Below, piece after piece: positions 9,150 to 18,278 of a stretch of 64,000 bases of DNA. The position numbers and the translations under genes were made by a program. Source of the stretch: Terriglobales bacterium (GTDB taxonomy: Bacteria; Acidobacteriota; Terriglobia; Terriglobales; Acidobacteriaceae); contig DASRER010000022.1 of NCBI GenBank assembly GCA_035651995.1, forward strand, positions 223,532 through 287,531. The letters are read 5' to 3'. The notes beneath the pieces are model-generated. The model did not search any database, had not been told where the DNA came from, and saw nothing but the letters and a program-made list of their open reading frames with translations. Position 1 is the stretch's first letter. Each line of letters opens with the position of its first letter.

Positions 9150-10209
9150 ACCGCAAGTGAAAACGCGACCGCTGGTCAGCATCGTCACGCCCGTCTACAA
9201 CGAGGCGGGACACATTGCGGAGTGCATCGAGAGCGTGCTGGCGCAGACGTACCAGAATTGGCAGTACACCGTCGTCGACAACTGCAGCACCGACGGTTCC
9301 GGCGAGATCGCGCAACGCTACGCCGCCAAGGACGCCCGAATCACCGTGCACAGAAATGCCGAATTTCTACGCGCGATCCCTAATCACAACGTCGCCCTGC
9401 GGCAACTCCAGCCCGAGGCCAAGTATTGCAAGGTCGTGTTCGCCGACGACTGGCTCTTTCCGGAGTGCGTCGAGCGAATGGTTGCGCTGGCCGAAGCCCA
9501 TCCGTCGGTCGGAATCGTGTCCGCTTACGCGCTGCAGGGCTCGAAGGTACTCTGGACGGGACTGCCGTATCCCAGCAGCATCGTCTCGGGGCGCGAGCTG
9601 TGCCGCAAGATGTTTCTTGAGCACTGCTATGTTCTGGGCTCAGCGACGGCAATGCTCTACCGCGCCGAACTGGTGCGTGGCCGCGATCCTTTCTTCAACG
9701 AAGGGAACCTGCACGCCGATACGGAAACGCACGTCGCACTGCTGCGCGATTGCGATTTCGGCTTCGTGCACCAGGTGCTGAGCTACAGCCGTGACCGCGA
9801 GGAGTCGCTGAGTTCATTCTCGTCCGACATGAACACGCACTTTTCGTCAACTCTGCAACTGCTTGTGAAGTACGGGCCCGACTTCCTCGCACCCGACGAG
9901 CTGGAGCGATGCACGCAGGCACATCTCTCCATGTACTACCAATATCTCGGCAAGAACGTGATCTTGGGCCGGAACGACGCATTCTGGATGTATCACCGGC
10001 TGAAAATGGCAGAGGCCGGATTTCCGCTGAAGCGTCGCCGGGTCGTCGCCGGATTGCTATCGGCCCTGGGGGAAGCTCTGCTCAATCCGCAGCACGCACT
10101 GGCGCGGCTGCGGTTCCGTCGAGATGCGAACCGGCAAGCGAAGAGACAACCGGCAACCAGCGCTGCTCCGGGCAAGGTTGCAGCAACCACAATCAAGGAG
10201 GGGGGATAG
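9142..10209 (+). CDS. glycosyltransferase family 2
   Basis: A 355-residue GT2 protein. The N-terminal GT-A signature SIVTPVYNEAGHIAECIESV is followed by VVDNCSTDGSGEI and the DxD-like FADDWLFPECVERM, which is expected to bind the metal and the nucleotide sugar. It has no signal peptide and should act on the cytoplasmic side. The start overlaps the stop of the deacetylase-like gene by eight bases, suggesting coupled translation. The C-terminus after residue 330 is basic and low in complexity. Specificity is not predictable. Confidence 0.9.
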   Translation: MTEPQVKTRPLVSIVTPVYNEAGHIAECIESVLAQTYQNWQYTVVDNCSTDGSGEIAQRYAAKDARITVHRNAEFLRAIPNHNVALRQLQPEAKYCKVVFADDWLFPECVERMVALAEAHPSVGIVSAYALQGSKVLWTGLPYPSSIVSGRELCRKMFLEHCYVLGSATAMLYRAELVRGRDPFFNEGNLHADTETHVALLRDCDFGFVHQVLSYSRDREESLSSFSSDMNTHFSSTLQLLVKYGPDFLAPDELERCTQAHLSMYYQYLGKNVILGRNDAFWMYHRLKMAEAGFPLKRRRVVAGLLSALGEALLNPQHALARLRFRRDANRQAKRQPATSAAPGKVAATTIKEGG

Positions 10210-10216
10210 AAGCACA

Positions 10217-11329
10217 ATGCGCGCGAACCAGCGCAAGACACAGGCGAAGCTCAACCTGAAGGTCGGCGAATGGGTACAGGTGCGTCCGGTGGAGGAAATT
10301 CTTGCAACGCTCGACGCCACGGGCCGCTACGAGGGCCTGCCCTTTATGCCCGAGATGCTGCAGTACTGCGGCAAGCAATTTCGCGTGTACCGCCGTGCCG
10401 ACAAGACCTGTGACTACCTCAAGGACTGGAGCATCCGCCGGATGACAAACTCGGTCTACCTCGAGGGCAACCGCTGCGATGGTTCCGCACACGATGGCTG
10501 CGAGGCCGCATGCCTCATCTGGTGGAAAGAGGCCTGGTTGACGCGCGTTCAGAACGAGGTGGCGCCCGGGCAGGCGCTTGCCGCAGCGGCGCCGAAGCCC
10601 AGCCCGGCGCCACAAAACGGGCTCTGCACGGTGGAGAGCATCATCGCTGCGAGCCGCGTGCGCGCGGAGGATGGGACCGAGCTTTACTCATGCCAGGCGA
10701 CCGACGTCACCAAGTTCACTTCGTACATGAAGATCTGGGACGTGCGCCAGTACGTTCGCGACGCGCGCTCCGGAAATTGGCATACCGGCCTCGGCGGCAA
10801 CGCTCGCGGGGACCGTCTGCTCGAGTTGGCGCTGAGCTGCTTACACGTGTTCCGCGCGGTCCTGATCAGCTTCTTCAATGAGATTCAGCAGCGCCGACAC
10901 CACTCCGCTTACATGCGTTATCCGCTCATCCAGGGCAGCGCGGAGAAGACGCCGCTGGAGCGCCTGAACCTCCAACCCGGTGAACTGGTGCAGGTGAAGA
11001 GCAAGCAAGAAATCATCGCGACGCTCGACCACGACCAGCGCAACCGTGGGCTGTGGTTTGATTCCGAGATGCTCCCCTACTGCGGCCGCATCTTCCGCGT
11101 CTTGCGCCGGGTGACGCGCATCATCGACGACAAGACGGGAAAACTCCTGATCATCAAGAATCCGTGCATCGTGCTCGAAGGCGTGGTCTGCCAGGGAGAG
11201 TTCCACCGTCTGTGCCCGCGGGCGATTTACGCCTACTGGCGCGAGAACTGGTTGCGCCGCGTCTCCTCCGAGGCAATTCCGGAGGGCCGGGAGCTGGAGT
11301 GCGCCAAGGGCGCCGAAGCCTGCCGCTAA
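10217..11329 (+). CDS. unknown protein with a duplicated cysteine-containing domain
   Basis: A 370-residue protein that I do not recognise. ATG 10217 follows a purine-rich stretch (10195-10206). An internal duplication is clear: residues 12-111 and 250-349 share LNL, GE-VQV, ATLD, EML-YCG, FRV-RR, LEG and a W-WRE/KE-WL-RV ending. Three cysteines align in each copy: C51, C87 and C95 or C99 in the first, C289, C325 and C333 in the second. The middle part (about 136-235) adds CTVESII and YSCQATDV and an alpha-helical stretch. There is no signal peptide or membrane segment. The gene sits between a GT2 and a deacetylase-GT4 fusion, so a role in polysaccharide assembly or its control is inferred from context only. 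Confidence 0.85.
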   Translation: MRANQRKTQAKLNLKVGEWVQVRPVEEILATLDATGRYEGLPFMPEMLQYCGKQFRVYRRADKTCDYLKDWSIRRMTNSVYLEGNRCDGSAHDGCEAACLIWWKEAWLTRVQNEVAPGQALAAAAPKPSPAPQNGLCTVESIIAASRVRAEDGTELYSCQATDVTKFTSYMKIWDVRQYVRDARSGNWHTGLGGNARGDRLLELALSCLHVFRAVLISFFNEIQQRRHHSAYMRYPLIQGSAEKTPLERLNLQPGELVQVKSKQEIIATLDHDQRNRGLWFDSEMLPYCGRIFRVLRRVTRIIDDKTGKLLIIKNPCIVLEGVVCQGEFHRLCPRAIYAYWRENWLRRVSSEAIPEGRELECAKGAEACR

Positions 11330-11354
11330 CCGGCCTCCGTCACCGTCCATTTTC

Positions 11355-13520
11355 ATGATCAGCACCAAACTCTATTACCTGCTGAAGCCGCTGCTGCCGT
11401 GGCATGTGCGCATGTACTTGCGGCGCTTGCGGGCGCGCCACCGGCGGTCGCTCTTCACGGGCGTTTGGCCCATCGACCCTCGCGCCGGCGTTGTTCCGCC
11501 GGGTTGGCCCGGATGGCCGGAGGGGAAGCAGTTCGCGCTCATCCTGACGCACGACGTGGAGCGCCGCAAGGGTTACGAGCGCGTGGAGCGCCTCGCCGAG
11601 ATCGAGGCGCGCTACGGGATGCGATCGTCGTTCAACTTCGTTTCCGAGGGCGACTACCGCGTGAGCGACCAGGTATGCGCGGCGCTCCAGCGGGCCGGAT
11701 TCGAAGTTGGGGTGCACGGCCTCCAGCACGACGACAAGCTTTACAGCTCCAAGCGAAATTTTGCCGAGCGCGCGGCGCGCATTCGCGAGTACGCGCGCCG
11801 ATGGAACGCCACCGGTTTTCGCTCACCGTTCATGCAGCACAAGCTCTCCTGGCTGCATGAGTTGGGCCTGGAGTACGACGCGTCTACTTTCGACACCGAC
11901 CCGTTCGAGCCGGAACCGGACGCGGTCGGCACGATCTTTCCGTTCTGGGTGCCCGGCCGGAACGGCGACGGCTTTGTTGAGCTGCCCTACACCCTGGCCC
12001 AGGACTTCACGCTCTTCAAGGTGCTGGGCGAGTCCACCATCGACATCTGGAAGCACAAGCTGGCCTGGGTGGCCGAGCATGGCGGGATGGCGCTGCTCAA
12101 CACGCATCCTGACTACATGCAGATGGAAGGGAAGCAGCCTTCGCGTGACGAGTATCCGGTTGCGCTCTACGAAGAGTTTCTGGATCACGTGCGCACACGG
12201 TACGAGGGCCGGTTTTGGTGCGCCGTGCCGGGCGACGTGGCGCGCTACTACTGTTCGACGCTTCCCACGCACCAGCGCAACTCACGCAAGAAGATCTGCA
12301 TGGTGTCGCACAGCGTGTACGAGAGCGACAATCGCATTCGGCGCTACGCGGAAGCGCTGGCCGGCCGAGGTGACCGCGTCGACATCATTGCTCTAGCGGG
12401 CAGCGATTCGATGCTGGACACAACCCAGCTGTGCGGCGTGAACGTGCATCACATTCAATTTCGTAAACGGAACGAGCGCAGCAAATGGGCGTACGCCACG
12501 CAGCTGCTGCGTTTCTTCTGGGCGGCGGCGCGCAAGCTGCGCGAGCTGCATTATCACGTGGGTTTCGACCTGATCCACGTGCATAACATTCCGGATTTCC
12601 TGGTCTTTGCCGCATGGTATCCGCGCCTGACCGGCGCCAGGCTGATTCTCGACATTCACGACGTCGTTCCCGAGCTGTTCTCCAACAAGTTCAACGTGCC
12701 GCAAACGAACTTTTACATTCGCATGCTGAAGGCGATCGAGCACGCGTCGTGCGCGTTCGTGGACCACGTGATCATCGCCAACGATCTGTGGTTCGAGAAG
12801 GTGGTGGCGCGCTCAGTGCCGCGAGCGAAGTGCTCGGTCTTCCTGAACCACGTGGATCGCACCAAGTTTTACCGCCATACGCGCAAGCGCAACGACGGAA
12901 AGTTCATCGTGATCTTTCCCGGCACGTTTCAGTGGCACCAGGGACTCGATATCGCGGTCCGCGCCTTCGCTCGCGTCCGCGAAAAAGTGCCCAACGCGGA
13001 ATTCCATTTGTACGGCGGCGGAGGTGGTGGCGATCGCCAGGCGGAACTTCAGGCGCTGGCAAGGGAGTTGGGCGTCGGCGAGTATGTGAAGTTTTTTGGC
13101 AGCCGCCCGCTGGAGGAGATTGCCGACGTCATCGCCAACGCCGATCTCGGCGTAGTGCCCAAGCGCGCCGACTCATTCGGCAATGAGGCATACAGCACCA
13201 AGATCATGGAATTCATGTCGCAGGGAATTCCGGTCGTGGCTTCGCGCACCAAGATCGATCAGTTCTACTTCGACGACTCGGTCGTCCGCTTTTTTCCTTC
13301 AGGCGACGACAAGGCAATGGCCGATGCGATGCTCGAAGTGATCGTGAATCCCGCTGTGCGCCAGAGTTTGATCGCTAACGGTGAAGAGTACGTGCGCCAC
13401 AACAGCTGGGAAGAGCGGAAGGCCGACTATTTGAATCTGGTTGACCGCCTCACGACGGAAGACTTTGTCGGCCTGCGGGAAACGGCCGAAGCCGCCGCCG
13501 GCGCCAGCGGTGACGACTAG
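11355..13520 (+). CDS. polysaccharide deacetylase - glycosyltransferase family 4 fusion
   Basis: A 721-residue two-domain protein. Residues about 60-290 are a CE4/NodB-like deacetylase: LILTHDVE with D67, then VHGLQHDD with H121 and H125, and LLNTHPDYM towards the end. Residues about 314-700 are a GT-B glycosyltransferase of family 4: KICMVSHSVYESDNR at the start, LIHVHNIPDFLVF, IFPGTFQWHQG and the donor-site segment EAYSTKIMEFMSQGIPVVASR. No signal peptide is visible, so both parts would be cytoplasmic, which is unusual for CE4 enzymes but known for capsule/EPS loci. The join at 12,280-12,300 reads through without any frame break. It may deacetylate and extend the same lipid-linked sugar. 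Confidence 0.85.
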   Translation: MISTKLYYLLKPLLPWHVRMYLRRLRARHRRSLFTGVWPIDPRAGVVPPGWPGWPEGKQFALILTHDVERRKGYERVERLAEIEARYGMRSSFNFVSEGDYRVSDQVCAALQRAGFEVGVHGLQHDDKLYSSKRNFAERAARIREYARRWNATGFRSPFMQHKLSWLHELGLEYDASTFDTDPFEPEPDAVGTIFPFWVPGRNGDGFVELPYTLAQDFTLFKVLGESTIDIWKHKLAWVAEHGGMALLNTHPDYMQMEGKQPSRDEYPVALYEEFLDHVRTRYEGRFWCAVPGDVARYYCSTLPTHQRNSRKKICMVSHSVYESDNRIRRYAEALAGRGDRVDIIALAGSDSMLDTTQLCGVNVHHIQFRKRNERSKWAYATQLLRFFWAAARKLRELHYHVGFDLIHVHNIPDFLVFAAWYPRLTGARLILDIHDVVPELFSNKFNVPQTNFYIRMLKAIEHASCAFVDHVIIANDLWFEKVVARSVPRAKCSVFLNHVDRTKFYRHTRKRNDGKFIVIFPGTFQWHQGLDIAVRAFARVREKVPNAEFHLYGGGGGGDRQAELQALARELGVGEYVKFFGSRPLEEIADVIANADLGVVPKRADSFGNEAYSTKIMEFMSQGIPVVASRTKIDQFYFDDSVVRFFPSGDDKAMADAMLEVIVNPAVRQSLIANGEEYVRHNSWEERKADYLNLVDRLTTEDFVGLRETAEAAAGASGDD

Positions 13521-13726
13521 TCCCGGCGGCTTAGCAATTCATAGTGGCCTGCGCCGGACAGTAACCAGCTGTTGGTTACCGTTGAAACTTGCCTCTGATT
13601 GTGAGCTTGGGCTATTTTGGGATGAGTAACGTGATCGCCGGATCGGCCCGCTCAGGCAGTCTAAGCAAAACAATCTACAGCTAGTTATCATTTGATCGGG
13701 GCCTGCGGTTTTCCTACGGGAGCGCT
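13521..13726 (+). promoter_or_regulatory. 206-bp gap with hairpin; probable operon boundary
   Basis: This stretch separates the deacetylase-GT4 gene from the nucleotide-sugar cassette. GTAACCA (13561-13567) and TGGTTAC (13573-13579) form a perfect 7-bp dyad with a 5-base loop. It lacks a T-tract, so it may be an operator or a weak terminator. The rest is AT-richer than the flanking genes, as expected for a promoter, but I could not fix a -35/-10 pair. TACGGGAG at about 13715-13722 serves as the ribosome-binding region of the next gene. Confidence 0.4.
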
Positions 13727-14779
13727 ATGAAAGTACTGTTGACCGGGCACAAAGGCTATATCGGCGCCGTGGCAGCGCCCATGTTACTCGCCGCCGGCCA
13801 CGAGGTGGTCGGGCTCGACACCGACCTGTTTGCCGGATGCGACCTGGGCCGCACGCTGCCCGACCTGATTCCCGGCATCCGCAAGGACCTGCGCGACCTG
13901 TCGCGATCGGACCTGGCCGGCTTCGACGCTGTGTTTCATCTCGCGGCGTTGTCGAATGATCCGCTGGGCAACCTGGCGCGCGAGCTGACCTACGACATCA
14001 ATTGGCGTGCTTCGGTGCGACTTGCCGAGCTGGCGAAGGCGGCGGGCGTGAAGCGCTTCGTTTTCTCGTCTTCGTGCAGCACGTACGGCGCGTCGGGCGA
14101 CGAAATGCTCGACGAAACCGCGCCGCTCGCGCCGGTCACGGCCTACGCCGAGTCGAAGGTGTACGTGGAGCGCGACGTGGCCAAGCTGGCCGACGACAAC
14201 TTCAGCCCCACCTACATGCGCAACGCCACCGCGTACGGCGCGTCGCCGCGGCTGCGGCTCGACCTGGTGCTGAATGACTTCGTTGCCGCTGCCTACACCA
14301 CCGGAAAGATCTTCATCAAGAGCGACGGCTCGCCGTGGCGGCCCATCGTCCATATCCAGGACATCATCGGCGCCGCGATTGCCGTGCTGGCTGCGCCGCG
14401 CGAGGTCGTGCACAATCAGACGTTCAACGTCGGCCGCAGCGATGAGAACTACCGCATCCGGGAGCTGGCCGATATCGTTCTTCAAACCGTGCCCGGCTCG
14501 ACCGTGGAATATGCCGCCGGCGGCGGCCCCGACAAGCGCTGCTACCGGGTGACATTCGCGAAGATCAACCGCATGGTGCCGGGCTTCGTTGCACAGTGGA
14601 CGGCGCGCAAGGGCGCGCAGGAGCTCTACGACGCCTATCGCGCCGCCGGCCTCACGCGCGAAGAAGTTGCCGCCGGCCGCTACACGCGGCTGGTACAGAT
14701 CCAGAAACTGATGAAATCCGAACAGCTCGATGCGTCACTGCGCTGGACGGCGGCTGCGGCCGCGCCGGCGGTGAGCTGA
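13727..14779 (+). CDS. NAD-dependent epimerase/dehydratase (extended SDR)
   Basis: A 350-residue extended short-chain dehydrogenase acting on a nucleotide sugar. The N-terminal Rossmann motif is TGHKGYIGA, a GxxGYIG form; the catalytic Ser (FSSSCSTYG) and the YxxxK pair in YAESK are present. The dinucleotide-binding [12 protein letters not shown] follows near residue 240. The family includes 4-epimerases, 4,6-dehydratases and 4-ketoreductases, and the sequence does not decide among them. It is the first gene of a tight cassette with an RfbC-like epimerase, a SAF oxidoreductase, an RfbF-like cytidylyltransferase and a PIG-L deacetylase, so it probably works on the sugar made there. Confidence 0.85.
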   Translation: MKVLLTGHKGYIGAVAAPMLLAAGHEVVGLDTDLFAGCDLGRTLPDLIPGIRKDLRDLSRSDLAGFDAVFHLAALSNDPLGNLARELTYDINWRASVRLAELAKAAGVKRFVFSSSCSTYGASGDEMLDETAPLAPVTAYAESKVYVERDVAKLADDNFSPTYMRNATAYGASPRLRLDLVLNDFVAAAYTTGKIFIKSDGSPWRPIVHIQDIIGAAIAVLAAPREVVHNQTFNVGRSDENYRIRELADIVLQTVPGSTVEYAAGGGPDKRCYRVTFAKINRMVPGFVAQWTARKGAQELYDAYRAAGLTREEVAAGRYTRLVQIQKLMKSEQLDASLRWTAAAAAPAVS

Positions 14780-14794
14780 GAGGCGAGGCCCGAG

Positions 14795-15373
14795 ATGATC
14801 TTCACGGAAACCAGGCTGAAGGGTGCGTTCACCATTGACATTGAGAAGCGCGAAGACAATCGCGGTTTCTTTGCCCGCGCATTCTGCCAGAACGAATTTG
14901 CCCAGCACGGCCTGAAGCCGGTCATCGCGCAGGGCAACGTGGCGTTCAACGCCAAGAAGGGCACGCTGCGCGGCATGCACTTCCAGTTCCCGCCCAGCGC
15001 CGAGACCAAACTGGTGCGCTGCACGCGCGGCGCGATCCTCGACATCATCGTAGACCTGCGGCCCGAGAGTCCAACTTACCTGCAGCACATCGAGGTCGAA
15101 CTCAGCGAAGACAACTATCGCGCGCTCTATGTTCCGGAGCGCTTCGCGCACGGCTACCAGGCGCTGCGCGACAACACCGAAACCAGTTATCAGGTAGGCG
15201 AGTTCTATACGCCGGGCAGCGAGGGCGGGTTGCTGTACAACGATCCGCGCCTCGGACTGAAGTGGCCGCTGCCGATTTCCGTGATCTCCGACAAAGACAA
15301 GATGTGGAAGCCTCTGGCTGAACAGGAACAGGAAATGAAGCAACGCATGAGCCTGGAGCCGGCGCGCGTATAG
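14795..15373 (+). CDS. dTDP-4-dehydrorhamnose 3,5-epimerase family protein
   Basis: A 192-residue cupin-fold epimerase of the RfbC family, of usual length. It shows the conserved start (GAFTIDIEKREDNRGFFARAF), the catalytic histidine in LRGMHFQ, CTRGAILDIIVDLR and PERFAHGYQAL. The enzyme inverts C3 and/or C5 of 4-keto-6-deoxy sugars linked to a nucleotide. A second, more canonical RfbC lies at 45.7 kb beside rfbD, so this copy is more likely dedicated to the unusual sugar of the cassette. It follows the SDR by 15 bases. Confidence 0.88.
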   Translation: MIFTETRLKGAFTIDIEKREDNRGFFARAFCQNEFAQHGLKPVIAQGNVAFNAKKGTLRGMHFQFPPSAETKLVRCTRGAILDIIVDLRPESPTYLQHIEVELSEDNYRALYVPERFAHGYQALRDNTETSYQVGEFYTPGSEGGLLYNDPRLGLKWPLPISVISDKDKMWKPLAEQEQEMKQRMSLEPARV

Positions 15374-15404
15374 GCGCCGGCCGCCAGGGTAGTGAGAGGT
15401 CGTT

Positions 15405-16736
15405 ATGATTCTGGTCGACAGCGCACTCCAAGCCCGCGAAAAAGAAGGCCGTCCCATCCGCGTCGCCCTGATCGGGGCCGGCTTTATGTCGCATGGGCTG
15501 GCCAATCACATCGTCAACACCACGCCGGGCATGCGCCTGGTGGGAATTTTCAACCGCAAGCCGGAGCGCGCGGTGGAGTGCTGCCAGTACGCCGGTGTTC
15601 GCGACGTTGTCCAGCCGCGCGACCAGCGCGAACTCGATCTCGCCATCCGCGAAGGCAAGACCGTCGCCACCGGCGACGCGTTCCTGCTTGCCCGCTCGGC
15701 TGAAGTGGACGTTCTGGTCGACGTGACCGGATCGGTGGAGTTCGGCGCGCGCGTGGCGTTCGAAGCGTTCAAACACCGCAAAGACGTGGTCCTGATGAAC
15801 GCCGAGATCGACGCCACCATCGGCCCGATCATGCAGAGGTATGCCGACAAGCACGGCGTCATCTTCTCCGCGTGCGATGGCGACGAGCCCGGCGTGCAGA
15901 TCAACCTCTACCGCTGGGTGAAGGGCCTGGGCCTGACGCCGCGCGTAATCGGCAACATCAAGGGCCTGCAGGATCCCTATCGCAACCCGACCACGCAGAA
16001 GGGCTTCGCCGAGAAGTGGGGCCAGAACCCGGCCATGGTCACCAGCTTCGCCGACGGCTCCAAGATCAGCTTCGAGCAGTCGATCGTGGCCAACGCCACC
16101 GGCTTCGTAGTCCGTTCGCGCGGCATGTCGCGCGGCATGGACTACAAAGACGACGTGATGAAGATCGGCAAGCTCTACGACATCGATGAAGTTCGCCGGC
16201 TTGGCGGCGTCATTGATTATGTCGTCGGCACGCCCCTCACCAAGGTGTACGTGCTGGCCGAGCATCCCGATCCGAAACAGCAGCACTACCTGAGCCTGTA
16301 CAAGATGGGCGATGGCCCGCTCTACTCGTTTTTCACTCCTTATCACCTCGTCCACTTCGAGGTGCCGAGCGCGATCGCGCGCGTGGCACTGTTCCGCGAT
16401 CACCTGGCAAGGCCCCTGGGCGGGCCGGTGGTCGAGGTTTGCGCCTGCGCCAAGCGCGACCTCAAGGCCGGCGAAGTGCTCGACGACTACGGCATGTACA
16501 TGACGTACGGCGAAGCGGTGAATGCCGACGAGATGTGCCGCGAACGCTATCTGCCCGAGGGCCTGGTGGAAGGCTGCGAGCTCAAGCGCGACATTCCGAA
16601 AGACGGCGTCCTGACCTACGACGACGTGATCCTGCCACCCAATCGGCTGGCGGATCAGTTGCGCGCCGAGCAGTATCGCGTGTTCCGCGGCGAGACGTGG
16701 CTGGAAGAGCGGGTCACCGCGGGCGCGCACGCTTAA
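15405..16736 (+). CDS. NAD(P)-dependent oxidoreductase with SAF domain
   Basis: A 443-residue protein with an N-terminal Rossmann domain (VALIGAGFMSHGLANHI, a homoserine-dehydrogenase/dihydrodipicolinate-reductase-like fold). It has a middle catalytic part with MNAEIDATIGP and CDGDEPGVQINLYRW, and a C-terminal SAF-like domain (about 330-400, with KRDLKAGEVLDDYGMYMTYGE). Proteins of this architecture recur next to RfbF-type cytidylyltransferases and RfbC-like epimerases in polysaccharide loci; their exact reaction is not established to my knowledge. It may reduce or oxidise a keto sugar intermediate. Spacing to both neighbours is about 30 bases. Confidence 0.8.
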   Translation: MILVDSALQAREKEGRPIRVALIGAGFMSHGLANHIVNTTPGMRLVGIFNRKPERAVECCQYAGVRDVVQPRDQRELDLAIREGKTVATGDAFLLARSAEVDVLVDVTGSVEFGARVAFEAFKHRKDVVLMNAEIDATIGPIMQRYADKHGVIFSACDGDEPGVQINLYRWVKGLGLTPRVIGNIKGLQDPYRNPTTQKGFAEKWGQNPAMVTSFADGSKISFEQSIVANATGFVVRSRGMSRGMDYKDDVMKIGKLYDIDEVRRLGGVIDYVVGTPLTKVYVLAEHPDPKQQHYLSLYKMGDGPLYSFFTPYHLVHFEVPSAIARVALFRDHLARPLGGPVVEVCACAKRDLKAGEVLDDYGMYMTYGEAVNADEMCRERYLPEGLVEGCELKRDIPKDGVLTYDDVILPPNRLADQLRAEQYRVFRGETWLEERVTAGAHA

Positions 16737-16766
16737 CCAGCAACAGGGGCCGAACCGGAGAACGTT

Positions 16767-17582
16767 ATGAAGGTCGTTCTATTTTGCGGCGGTCTGGGAA
16801 TGCGCATCCGCGATGCGGAGGACATTCCCAAGCCCATGGTGCACATCGGCTATCGGCCGATCCTGTGGCACGTGATGAAGTACTACGCCCACTTTGGGCA
16901 CAAAGACTTCATCCTCTGCCTCGGGTATCGCGCCGACGCCGTGAAGAATTACTTCCTGAATTACAACGAGTGCGCCTCGAACGATTTTGTCCTGTCAGGC
17001 GGCGGGAAAGACCTGAAGCTGATCAACAGCGACATTCACGACTGGCGCATCACCTTCGCCGACACCGGCATCAGCTCCAACATCGGCCAGCGCCTGAAGG
17101 CGGTCCAGAAATATCTCGAGGGCGAAGAAGAATTCCTCGCCAACTACAGTGATGGCCTGACCGATTTGCCGCTGCCGCAGCAGCTCGATCACTTCCATCA
17201 GCACGGCAAAGTGGCCAGTTTCCTGTGTGTGCGCCCGAACCTGAGCTACCACATTGTTTCGCTGCAGGGCGGCAAAGACAGCCTGGTCTCCGGCATTCAC
17301 CCCATCAACAACGGTTCCATGCGCATCAATGGCGGCTTCTTCATTTTCAAAAAGGAGATCTTCAACTACATCCGCGACGGGGAAGAGCTGGTCATCGAGC
17401 CGTTCCAGCGCCTGGCGGCGGAGAAGCGCCTCATCGGCTACGCCTACGACGGCTTTTGGGCAAGCATGGATACGTTCAAGGACAAGCAGCAGCTCGAAGG
17501 TTTGTGCAGTAGCGGGACCGCGCCGTGGGAAGTCTGGAAAAGCAACGGTCGCGGTACCAAGACGGCCAAGGCCTCAGACTGA
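16767..17582 (+). CDS. rfbF: glucose-1-phosphate cytidylyltransferase-like nucleotidyltransferase
   Basis: A 271-residue nucleotidyltransferase close in pattern to RfbF, which makes CDP-glucose from CTP and glucose 1-phosphate. The nucleotide-binding loop is present as CGGLGMRIRDAEDIPKPM, followed by HIGYRPILWHVMKYYAHFG and CLGYRADAVKNYF. LANYSDGLTDLPL holds the metal-binding Asp. In typical RfbF the loop reads AGGLGTR, so Met replaces Thr here. No CDP-glucose 4,6-dehydratase (RfbG) lies beside it, so the final CDP-sugar is unclear. It is in the middle of the cassette and ends directly at the PIG-L start. Confidence 0.8.
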   Translation: MKVVLFCGGLGMRIRDAEDIPKPMVHIGYRPILWHVMKYYAHFGHKDFILCLGYRADAVKNYFLNYNECASNDFVLSGGGKDLKLINSDIHDWRITFADTGISSNIGQRLKAVQKYLEGEEEFLANYSDGLTDLPLPQQLDHFHQHGKVASFLCVRPNLSYHIVSLQGGKDSLVSGIHPINNGSMRINGGFFIFKKEIFNYIRDGEELVIEPFQRLAAEKRLIGYAYDGFWASMDTFKDKQQLEGLCSSGTAPWEVWKSNGRGTKTAKASD

Positions 17583-18242
17583 ATGCTTCCGCTAAGCCTG
17601 CCGCTCGTCGCCGACCGTCCGCTCAAGGTGCTCTGCCTTGGCTCGCATTCTGATGACATCGAGATCGGCTGCGGCGGCGCCGTCCTGGAACTGATCGCCG
17701 GCCGAAAGAACTTGCAATTCACCTGGGTCGTGTTCAGCTCCGGCGGCGGCGCCCGCGAAACTGAAGCTCGCGCCAGCGCCGACCTGTTTCTCCAGGGTGT
17801 AAGGCAAAAAGAAGTGCTCGTCCACGGATTTCGCGACAGCTTTTTCCCGTCCGACTTCCCGAAAATCAAAGAAACGTTCGAAGAGCTCAAGCGCGTAACG
17901 CCCGACCTGGTCCTGACGCACAGCCGCAAGGACGCGCACCAGGACCATCGCGTGGTCGCCGAGTTGACCTGGAACACATTCCGCAACCACCTTGTGCTCG
18001 AGTACGAGATTCCCAAATACGACGGCGACCTCGGGCAGCCCAACGTTTTCATGCCGCTGCGCGCCGCGTCGTACCAGAACAAAGTGAACTACCTGATGGA
18101 AGCCTTCGCCTCGCAGCGCAGCAAACGCTGGTTCCAGCCCGAAACCTTCATGGGCCTCATGCGCCTGCGCGGCATGGAGTGCAACGCCGAGAGTGGCTAC
18201 GCGGAGGCGTTCTACGGAAGGAAAGTGACGCTGGGGCTTTAA
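17583..18242 (+). CDS. PIG-L family deacetylase
   Basis: A 219-residue LmbE/PIG-L zinc-dependent N-acetyl-sugar deacetylase. The first metal motif is CLGSHSDDIEIGCGG (H-x-D-D) and the second is DAHQDHRVVAE (H-x-x-H). The start abuts the RfbF-like stop with no gap. Relatives deacetylate N-acetylglucosamine-type sugars in lipids, mycothiol or bacillithiol; within this cassette it most likely deacetylates a nucleotide-linked amino sugar. There is no signal peptide, so it is cytoplasmic. Confidence 0.88.
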   Translation: MLPLSLPLVADRPLKVLCLGSHSDDIEIGCGGAVLELIAGRKNLQFTWVVFSSGGGARETEARASADLFLQGVRQKEVLVHGFRDSFFPSDFPKIKETFEELKRVTPDLVLTHSRKDAHQDHRVVAELTWNTFRNHLVLEYEIPKYDGDLGQPNVFMPLRAASYQNKVNYLMEAFASQRSKRWFQPETFMGLMRLRGMECNAESGYAEAFYGRKVTLGL

Positions 18243-18278
18243 TTTTCCGGCCTCAACCGGGACCCCGTCAACCTGTCG

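Noticed and set aside
15102..16730. 542-codon minus-strand frame
   Set aside because: Antisense to the RfbC-like and SAF oxidoreductase genes, which have clear motifs; the antisense product has none.
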